Shown: in pieces, positions 1 to 5,249 of the stretch
Numbering within the stretch: position 1 is the first letter of the stretch
How the letters are laid out: each line of letters starts with the position of its first letter
DNA from: Bacteroidia bacterium
GTDB lineage: Bacteria > Bacteroidota > Bacteroidia > Chitinophagales > Saprospiraceae
Direction of reading: 5' to 3'
Length of the DNA stretch: 8,559 nt
Assembly (NCBI GenBank): GCA_030431945.1
Contig: JAUIIF010000163.1
Span: forward strand, 1 to 8,559
Position numbers and translations under genes: made by a program
The notes under the pieces: generated by a model
Database searches by the model: none
The model's input: the letters and a program-made list of their open reading frames with translations, nothing else
What the model was told of the DNA's origin: nothing

Positions 1-36
1 CTTTTTAACGACATCAGCAGCCTCGATAGCAAGTGA
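1..36 (+). CDS. C-terminal tail of an upstream gene (partial)
   Basis: Frame 1 from the first base reads LFNDISSLDSK and then TGA at 34-36. The strong hairpin terminator begins 32 bases after this stop, which is the arrangement expected for the end of a plus-strand gene. Nothing can be said about function from eleven residues. A second plus frame is also open across this stretch, so the assignment rests only on the stop-to-terminator spacing. Confidence 0.35.
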   Translation, partial: LFNDISSLDSK

Positions 37-67
37 AAAAGTCCCAAACCACTTTGACTTAGGTATA

Positions 68-114
68 AAAACAAAGAGGCTGATCTCCCAGTGGGAGATC
101 AGCCTCTTTGTTTT
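68..114. terminator. Bidirectional Rho-independent terminator
   Basis: The arms at 68-90 and 92-114 are perfectly complementary over 23 bp around a single central G. The stem core is GC-containing (GAGGCTGATCTCCCA), and its outer ends are A-rich on the left and T-rich on the right. Transcripts in either direction would therefore carry a hairpin followed by a short U tract. It lies between the apparent end of a plus-strand gene (stop at 34-36) and the end of the minus-strand enoyl-CoA hydratase gene (191), so it probably serves both. Confidence 0.9.
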
Positions 115-190
115 GGGCGCATGCGCAGTTGCCGGCGGGAAGAAAAACGGGGACGGCTAAACCGGGTAACCCTTTTCGTCCGGCCAACCG

Positions 191-973
191 CTACGCTCCC
201 TTAAAGTTGGCGGCCCGTTTTTCCACGAACGCCGCGGCCCCTTCGGCAAAATCCTTAGTTCCGGAAGCCCGGCCGAAAGACTTGGCCTCCGCAACAAAAT
301 CACTTCCGGCGTAGTAAGCGTTAATCGCTTTAATCGACTCTTCAATCGCTACCGGGCCTTTCTGGCCAATCGTATTCAGCAGTTCAATTGCCTTGGCACG
401 CGCTTCGGCAGCCGGCAGACAATAATTCACCAGCCCCAGTCGGTGAGCTTCAACTGCGTTGATCATGTTGCCGGTCAGGGTCAGCTCCATCGCCTTGCCT
501 TTACCAATCAGCTGGTTTAATCGTTGGGTACCCCCATAACCAGGGATGATGCCCAGGTTGACTTCAGGCTGTCCGAACCTCGCGGTATCAACGGCGACAC
601 GCAGGTGGCAGGCCATGGCCAGTTCGCAGCCTCCCCCCAGGGCGAAGCCATTGACGAGGGCAATCACCGGCCGGTGAAAATTTTCGATCAGGAAGAAGAC
701 ATCCTGCCCGCGGGTGGCCATTTCTTCGCCACTGCCCGCTGCGGCAACCCCCAGAAACTCTTTAATGTCAGCACCGGCCACGAAGGCCCGGTCGCCAGCT
801 CCCGTCAGCAGCACCCCCGTGAGGTCGCGTCGGTCCGCATAATCTTTGCCGAACAGCGCGGCCAGCTCACCCATCGTTTGCTGGTTGAGGGCGTTAAGCG
901 CCTGGGGCCGGTTTACGGTGACGTAAAGAATTCGGTCAGCTTCTTCAACGAGTAGGTTCTGGTAGTCTGGCAT
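191..973 (-). CDS. Enoyl-CoA hydratase/isomerase (crotonase family)
   Basis: This 260-residue protein has the usual length and layout of a short-chain enoyl-CoA hydratase, the cytoplasmic enzyme that adds water to trans-2-enoyl-CoA in beta-oxidation and related acyl-CoA pathways. Visible hallmarks are the oxyanion-hole/CoA-binding segment AFVAGADIKEF (residues 63-73), the block NGFALGGGCELAMAC (108-122), FGQPEVNLGIIPGYGGTQRL (133-152), and the C-terminal trimer-packing tail AAFVEKRAANFK (247-258). Both glutamates used by mitochondrial enoyl-CoA hydratase (rat Glu144 and Glu164) are present, at Glu117 and Glu137, so true hydratase activity is likely. Many crotonase-fold enzymes do other chemistry, however, and the exact substrate cannot be read from sequence. 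The start ATG (971-973) follows an A-rich leader without a Shine-Dalgarno sequence. The ctlX gene lies 52 bp upstream on the same strand, and a strong terminator follows the stop. Confidence 0.93.
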   Translation of the reverse strand: MPDYQNLLVEEADRILYVTVNRPQALNALNQQTMGELAALFGKDYADRRDLTGVLLTGAGDRAFVAGADIKEFLGVAAAGSGEEMATRGQDVFFLIENFHRPVIALVNGFALGGGCELAMACHLRVAVDTARFGQPEVNLGIIPGYGGTQRLNQLIGKGKAMELTLTGNMINAVEAHRLGLVNYCLPAAEARAKAIELLNTIGQKGPVAIEESIKAINAYYAGSDFVAEAKSFGRASGTKDFAEGAAAFVEKRAANFKGA

Positions 974-1025
974 GATGTTTTTTTTTCTTGACTAAGGTGA
1001 AAAATGGATCTTCGCAACGAAGAAC

Positions 1026-1943
1026 CTATTTCTTCGGTAAAAAGATTTCTGAAATCATACAACGGGCACTGCCGCCGCCATATTTCTCAATGTTGGGTAA
1101 AGGAACGTGAACGATGGGTGCTCCCAGTGCCGCTCGTTGGGCAGGGTCCAGGGCATGAAATGCGGTGGAAGACATGACCCAGACGGGGCCTGCAGCACCA
1201 ACCAATTCAAGGGCGTTACCGGCAAATTGGTCCATCTGGTCCAGGCTGATGCCAACGATGCGCTTACCGGTAATGGCCAGGCTTTCGGTCAGTTTACTCT
1301 TTTCCGCAGGATTTCGTACGGCATCCAGGCAAACCAGGGCCACCTCATTCCCCACGGCCAGCATTACGTTGGTGTGGTAGACCACCCCACCCCGCTTGTC
1401 ATGGGCGTTGAAGGTGATCGGAGCGTAGTCCATAGCCATGCACCAGTCTTCGATTGCCCCCTGCGTAGCCCGTTCGGAAAAACAAGCGTAAGCAATCCTG
1501 TTTTGGCGATCCAGGACCAAACTACCGGTACCTTCCAGAAAACGGCCGTCATTTTCCCAGTGTTCCAGTGCCAGGGTCCGCAAAACGCTGTGGTCCCGGT
1601 CCAAAACTTCCAGTACATCTTCCCGGCGCTCAATCCGGCGTTGGGGCCAGAACATCGGATAGGTAACGTACAGGCCATCTTCGTGGGTGCTGAACCAATT
1701 GTTGGGGAAAACGGAGTCCGGCGTAGGGACACCCTCCTGGTCCTCCATTACCGTCACCCGGATACCCGCCGAGCGTAAGGCAGCAACGTAGTTATCGAAC
1801 TCTTCCACTGCAGCGGCGGAGATGGCCCGCTGGTCTTCCGGGGCAGCAATGGACTGAAAGTGATTATCAATGTGCGTCGGACTTCCGATGGCGAAATCCC
1901 GTGGACGCACCATCAGGACGTGGTCGGTGGTTTGCTTGTGCAT
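1026..1943 (-). CDS. ctlX: CtlX-type citrulline/arginine-related hydrolase (guanidino-modifying family)
   Basis: This 305-residue protein has the five-bladed arginine deiminase/DDAH/amidinotransferase fold signature of the family annotated as citrulline utilization hydrolase CtlX. These cysteine hydrolases act on guanidino or ureido groups such as those of arginine derivatives or citrulline. Recognisable blocks are VLMVRPRDFAIG (9-20), TPDSVFPNNW (74-83, substrate-binding Asp76), RFLEGTGSLVLDR (134-146, Glu137), VVYHTNVMLAVG (187-198, catalytic His190) and KYGGGSARCMISEIF (287-301, nucleophilic Cys295). All expected catalytic residues are present and no signal peptide is seen, so a cytosolic enzyme is expected. 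The family is known, but its substrate in Bacteroidota is not settled: citrulline, arginine and methylarginines all remain possible. It precedes the enoyl-CoA hydratase gene by 52 bp and may be co-transcribed with it, although the two activities have no evident pathway link. Confidence 0.88.
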   Translation of the reverse strand: MHKQTTDHVLMVRPRDFAIGSPTHIDNHFQSIAAPEDQRAISAAAVEEFDNYVAALRSAGIRVTVMEDQEGVPTPDSVFPNNWFSTHEDGLYVTYPMFWPQRRIERREDVLEVLDRDHSVLRTLALEHWENDGRFLEGTGSLVLDRQNRIAYACFSERATQGAIEDWCMAMDYAPITFNAHDKRGGVVYHTNVMLAVGNEVALVCLDAVRNPAEKSKLTESLAITGKRIVGISLDQMDQFAGNALELVGAAGPVWVMSSTAFHALDPAQRAALGAPIVHVPLPNIEKYGGGSARCMISEIFLPKK

Positions 1944-2295
1944 TCGTGTAGCTTGGTTATGGCTTGGTTAGGCGGGCAAGGTAGGATGGAATCCTAAACG
2001 AAGCATTCATTTATCCCCTTTTTTTGTACGGGCGCGGACGCCGGATGCAGGGTAAGTTATAATTAGAGCGCATACGACCCTGCCATTCCTTGCCGCATAC
2101 CCTCTGTTGCTCCTGCGGCCGCGCCCCGTGCCGCTTCGTGCATCGTAAGCCCCGCGCCCCGGCCCCGTAGCTCGTTCTTAGCGTCAAGTAACTGACACTA
2201 CTTGGTGTAAGTTGAACACTATCGGATTTTGTGCTTAATTTTCGTTTTCTCCGGACGTGAAGTCCACCCAAAATCTACTCAATAGCTAATCCGCC
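1944..2295. other. Divergent intergenic region with a GC-rich island
   Basis: The 352 bases between the divergent ctlX and GH5 starts must carry promoters for both, yet I see no clean Bacteroidota -7 element (TAnnTTTG) on either strand. Three parts differ in character: an A/T-leaning flank next to ctlX, a block from about 2028 to 2180 rich in GCCCCG and GCGG words (2101-2170 is about 76% G+C by my count), and an A/T-richer leader before the GH5 gene. Inverted repeats include 7-bp arms at 2047-2053/2077-2083 (GCAGGGT/ACCCTGC) and 6-bp arms at 2185-2190/2199-2204 (CAAGTA/TACTTG). No convincing protein is encoded: the 86-codon minus-strand reading at 2011-2271 has low-complexity basic composition. 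Confidence 0.6.
1951..1970. repeat. Two 9-bp direct repeats upstream of ctlX
   Basis: GCTTGGTTA occurs at 1951-1959 and again at 1962-1970, a period of 11 bp or about one helical turn. The pair sits 8-27 bases upstream of the ctlX start codon, in its leader or promoter. In-phase direct repeats of this kind can be a transcription-factor site, but no regulator is known here and chance is possible. Confidence 0.4.
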
Positions 2296-4290
2296 ATGAA
2301 ATTTTATTCGTTCTTCGTTCTCCTGCTGCTGACGTCTTTCCTGTCCGCCCAACTTTCTCCCCAGACGGCCATTGCCGCGATGGGCCGCGGCATCAACCTG
2401 GGCAACACCCTGGAGCCCCCCCTCGAAGGAGCCTGGAATAACGGCCCTGCGGATGAAAGCTATTTTACGGCCTACGTCGATGCCGGCTTTACCAATGTTC
2501 GCATTCCGGTACGCTGGGATGAACATACGCAGGATTTTGCGCCGTATGCCATCGATGCTGCCTGGATGGACCGGGTAGAGCAGGTGGTGGACTGGGGCCT
2601 GAGCCGCGGTCTCTACATTACCCTCAACGGCCACCACGAAGACTGGCTCAAGACCAGCTACACTGCCGCCAACCGGGCGCGGTACGACGAGATCTGGCGC
2701 CAAATCGTCCGGCGTTTTAAGGATAAGTCAGACAAACTCCTCTACGAAATAATCAATGAGCCCAACGGGCTCACCGTACAACAGGTTGACGACCTGAATG
2801 CCCGTATCCTCGGCATCATCCGAGCCCAGGAGCCTACCCGTCTCGTCATTTTCGGAGGTAATATGTACGCCAATGCCGAGCAACTGGTGCAAGCTGCCGT
2901 ACCTGATGATGACTACCTGATTGGCTACTACCACTCGTATGACCCCTGGCCCTTTGCCGGCGAGGCTACCGGTACCTGGGGAACCGCCAGTGACTACCAA
3001 CAAATGGCTAACCGTTTTCAGCTGGCAAAAAACTGGTCTGTCACCAACAACATCCCCGTATACATCAGCGAATTCAACGCGCGGGTATCCGCCGACTATA
3101 ATTCCCGGATGCGGTGGTTAGCAGAATACGCAGGCCTGGCCGATCGGCATGGTTTTGCCACTTCCGCCTGGGATGACGGCGGGATGTTTAAAATCCTGGA
3201 CCGCAGCACGGCTACCTGGCCGGCCGAAAAGGACGTTCTGATTCACTACTACCAGGATTCACCACACCGCATCTTCTCCACTGCCAGCGAGGGAGAAAAC
3301 CAACCACTGGCCGCACTGGTGGAATGGGAAAACCGACTTACGGGCAACGACAGCATTGTGCTGGAAAAAGCAGTCGGCAGTATTGGTGCCTTTAATGAAA
3401 TTGTCCGCCTGGCTCCTACGGCCACCTCTTATCTGGACGAGGAGGTCAGCGAAGGGGGAACCTACACCTATCGAATGCATACCCTGGCAGCTGATGGACG
3501 CCTCGTCCATGGCTACCCTACCCGCTTACGCCTGAACCCCGCTACGGGCGGTACGCAGGCTTCCTTTACCGGCACGCCCATTCCGATTCCCGGAACCCTG
3601 GAGGTGGAAGACTATGACCTGGGTGGTGAAGGCATTGCCTATCACGACAACGACGTGGCCAATCAGGGCGGCGGATACCGCCTGGAAGAAGGCGTGGACA
3701 TTGGCGGCGGACCGGAAGGAGGCTACGTACTGGGCTACGTCGGCAACGGTGAATGGCTGGAATTTACCGTTAACGTAACCCAGTCGGGCACCTACAGCCT
3801 GACGGCAGGGGTTGCCTCTGCTGATGCCGCCAGCCGCTTTGACCTTACTTTTCCCGGTGGTGCCCGTACGAGTTTTTCGACTCCGCTGACCGGTGACTGG
3901 AACGCTTATCAGGAAATAAATGCGGAGGGCACCATCGACCTGACCGCCGGCATCCAAATCGTCCGCCTGACCATTTCCGGCGACCGGGCCTTCAACCTGG
4001 ACCAGGTGAAATTCAAACTGGAATCCACGGCCGCGGAAGCGGCCGCGATCCGCGCCGGTTTTACCCTGGCACCAAATCCGGCCAGCCAGCAGTTGACCGT
4101 AACCTTACCTGCGCCCCTGGCGAACGGTGGCCGGCTGGAGCTCTTTTCGGCCCTAGGCCAGCAAGTTGCGGCCTACGCAGTACAGGGAACGACGACGACA
4201 CTGGACGTTTCAACTTTGCCCGCAGGCAGTTACCTTTTACGGCTGCGGGGAGCAGGAAAAAACCTGGTTCGAAAAGTGGTTATTCATTGA
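2296..4290 (+). CDS. Secreted GH5 glycoside hydrolase with Fn3-like, CBM6 and T9SS sorting domains
   Basis: This 664-residue secreted enzyme is probably an endo-beta-1,4-glucanase or mannanase-type hydrolase. A Sec signal peptide (1-18, LSA before Q19) precedes a GH5 TIM barrel (about 25-325). The barrel shows GRGINLGNTLEPP (30-42), FTNVRIPVRW (65-74, Arg69), LNGHHEDW (110-117), IINEPNG (152-158, acid/base Glu155), YYHSYDPW (211-218, His213/Tyr215), VYISEFNA (255-262, nucleophile Glu259) and SAWDDGG (290-296, Trp292). The opening motif resembles the Thermotoga Cel5A type of GH5. An Fn3-like sandwich (about 335-414) follows, then a CBM6-like domain (about 427-574; LEVEDYDLGGEGIAYHDND and GNGEWLEFTVNV). 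A Por/type IX secretion type A C-terminal domain (589-664; FTLAPNPA, PAGSYLLRL, basic end) completes it. All main GH5 catalytic residues are present. The protein is predicted to be exported and anchored at or released from the cell surface by T9SS. No polysaccharide-uptake (SusCD) genes are beside it. Exact substrate is unknown. Confidence 0.93.
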   Translation: MKFYSFFVLLLLTSFLSAQLSPQTAIAAMGRGINLGNTLEPPLEGAWNNGPADESYFTAYVDAGFTNVRIPVRWDEHTQDFAPYAIDAAWMDRVEQVVDWGLSRGLYITLNGHHEDWLKTSYTAANRARYDEIWRQIVRRFKDKSDKLLYEIINEPNGLTVQQVDDLNARILGIIRAQEPTRLVIFGGNMYANAEQLVQAAVPDDDYLIGYYHSYDPWPFAGEATGTWGTASDYQQMANRFQLAKNWSVTNNIPVYISEFNARVSADYNSRMRWLAEYAGLADRHGFATSAWDDGGMFKILDRSTATWPAEKDVLIHYYQDSPHRIFSTASEGENQPLAALVEWENRLTGNDSIVLEKAVGSIGAFNEIVRLAPTATSYLDEEVSEGGTYTYRMHTLAADGRLVHGYPTRLRLNPATGGTQASFTGTPIPIPGTLEVEDYDLGGEGIAYHDNDVANQGGGYRLEEGVDIGGGPEGGYVLGYVGNGEWLEFTVNVTQSGTYSLTAGVASADAASRFDLTFPGGARTSFSTPLTGDWNAYQEINAEGTIDLTAGIQIVRLTISGDRAFNLDQVKFKLESTAAEAAAIRAGFTLAPNPASQQLTVTLPAPLANGGRLELFSALGQQVAAYAVQGTTTTLDVSTLPAGSYLLRLRGAGKNLVRKVVIH

Positions 4291-4523
4291 TGCACCGCAA
4301 TCATCTTAAAATACATTAATCTTTGTACGCCTGCCTTCCGCAGGGGGTATTCAAGGGAATTTACCTGATGGCAAGTATATATCCTCAATATTGAAAATCA
4401 GGTATTTACACACTTATCTGCAGCGCTTACCGGGTATAATTTTGCAGGGTAAGAATTATTGAAGCAATTCAAATTTGGTTCCTAATTCAATCTCTTTTCT
4501 TTAACCCATAATTAGTTTCAGAC
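4291..4523. other. A/T-rich intergenic spacer with inverted repeats
   Basis: After the GH5 stop there is a weak 5-bp stem at 4330-4344 (CCTGC, loop CTTCC, GCAGG) without a T tract, which could be a poor terminator. Further on, TACCTGAT at 4362-4369 pairs with ATCAGGTA at 4397-4404 (8-bp arms). The 27-base loop contains the perfect palindrome TCAATATTGA at 4385-4394. These could be a terminator-like or protein-binding element, but nothing ties them to a known motif. The last 80 bases are A/T-rich and form the leader of the next gene. Confidence 0.45.
4437..4444 (+). promoter_or_regulatory. Candidate Bacteroidota -7 promoter element for the VapA-like gene
   Basis: TAATTTTG matches the Bacteroidota sigma-ABfr -7 consensus TAnnTTTG. 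It would place the transcription start near 4450 and give a leader of roughly 70 A/T-rich bases before the ATG at 4524. The -33 element is poor: only TTAT at 4414-4417 lies at a suitable 19-base spacing instead of TTTG. The call rests on the -7 box and position. Confidence 0.45.
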
Positions 4524-4979
4524 ATGAATACCCAACAACCTTTTCGCGCGGAAGAAGTCCACAAAGCCAAGGAGCGCCACCTGGCCGAGAACGCGAAGCT
4601 TCACGCAAAGCTGGACGTTTCCTCCAAGTCTTACACGACCTCCAGTGCCTCCGGTTCCATAGCCTACGTTTTCGCCTACTTGCAGTGCGACTGTTACCTG
4701 CAATTCCCGGGCGGCCCTAACCTGACCTTCAACGGTAAGGGCCTGGTGGTAGGCCTCGGCGCCACGGGCTCGCTTGGTGGGCAGGCCTCCTTCAATGTCG
4801 ACCCCAACACCCTGGCCGGCGCTTCGGGTGTAACCTTTGAGGCTGCCGGACTCGGCGTTGGCGCGGGTGGCTTCCAGGTTACCTGGTACCTCAATGGCAC
4901 CTACATTGGCCACGGCGAATTCTACGGTGCAGGGGTACAAATTGGCACGCCTGGCGGCGGCTGGGGCTCCTTCTCCTGA
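4524..4979 (+). CDS. Small protein with a VapA-like beta-barrel domain
   Basis: This 151-residue protein has two parts. Residues 6-31 are highly charged and helix-prone (Glu/Lys/His/Ala rich). Residues 45-151 are Gly-rich and beta-strand-like. The latter follow the pattern of the Rhodococcus equi VapA-family core barrel as I remember it: NLTFNGKGLVVGLGATGSLGG (66-86, compare VFDGDAGGLTIPGAGAFWG), GGFQVTWYLNGTYIGHGEF (115-133, compare NINFFDSSGGFLGHI) and a closing PGGGWGSF (143-150, compare GGGSGSW). The spacing from the GH motif to the GGG motif differs by only one residue. There is no signal peptide or membrane segment, unlike secreted VapA, so it is predicted to be cytosolic or exported by another route. 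A CxC pair lies at 55-57. VapA disturbs phagosome maturation, but no such role can be inferred here. Homology is from memory and remote. An unrelated Gly-rich barrel remains possible. It has its own promoter candidate and terminator, suggesting a monocistron. Confidence 0.6.
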   Translation: MNTQQPFRAEEVHKAKERHLAENAKLHAKLDVSSKSYTTSSASGSIAYVFAYLQCDCYLQFPGGPNLTFNGKGLVVGLGATGSLGGQASFNVDPNTLAGASGVTFEAAGLGVGAGGFQVTWYLNGTYIGHGEFYGAGVQIGTPGGGWGSFS

Positions 4980-5071
4980 TCCGGCCCCGAAGTGCGCAAC
5001 GCGTAAACCCGGGCAGTTACCGTAGGGTACTGTTTTAGCAGGGCGCTACTGCTGTTCTCTGCTTCCACCAT

Positions 5072-5105
5072 AAGCCCTGTATTCCAGTTACGGAATGCAG
5101 GGCTT
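5072..5105 (+). terminator. Hairpin terminator after the VapA-like gene
   Basis: The arms at 5072-5085 and 5092-5105 form a 14-bp stem (AAGCCCTG..TTCC with GGAAT..CAGGGCTT), including one G-U wobble at 5080/5097, around the loop AGTTAC. The trailing T run is short (TTT), so termination strength is uncertain. It lies about 92 bases beyond the stop of the VapA-like gene and 145 bases before the GGT start, separating the two transcription units. Confidence 0.65.
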
Positions 5106-5220
5106 TACGCTGCCAGTACCCCATCTTACCTTACGACCATTGATCCGGTGGCAGGGTCAACCCCCGCATCAAACCAGGATAAAATGGAGTAAGGAACCTG
5201 CAATTAAGCAGTATATACGG

Positions 5221-5228
5221 TACCTTTC
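5221..5228 (+). promoter_or_regulatory. Weak candidate -7 element for the GGT gene
   Basis: TACCTTTC differs from the Bacteroidota -7 consensus TAnnTTTG only in the last base and would give a leader of about 15 bases before the ATG at 5250. No convincing -33 TTTG lies upstream. It is listed as the best match in the region after the terminator at 5072-5105. Confidence 0.2.
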
Positions 5229-5249
5229 CTGCATAACCCAGCTGCTATC

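Noticed and set aside
524..955. 143-codon plus-strand open frame
   Set aside because: It lies entirely antisense to the well-conserved enoyl-CoA hydratase and shows no domain pattern.
1107..1778. 223-codon plus-strand open frame
   Set aside because: It is antisense to ctlX, whose catalytic motifs are all on the other strand. The long open frame is a by-product of codon bias.
2011..2271. 86-codon minus-strand open frame in the GC-rich island
   Set aside because: Basic, low-complexity composition, no recognisable motif, no promoter or leader. Better explained as noncoding GC-rich DNA.
3526..3957. 143-codon minus-strand open frame
   Set aside because: It is antisense to the CBM6 domain of the GH5 enzyme, with no independent support.
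4518..4940. 140-codon minus-strand open frame opposite the VapA-like gene
   Set aside because: The plus-strand gene has a promoter element, a terminator and a VapA-like pattern. The antisense translation shows no motif.
5036..5053. Small AGCAG/CTGCT inverted repeat before the hairpin terminator
   Set aside because: The 5-bp arms are too short to distinguish from chance, and the neighbouring 14-bp stem explains termination.
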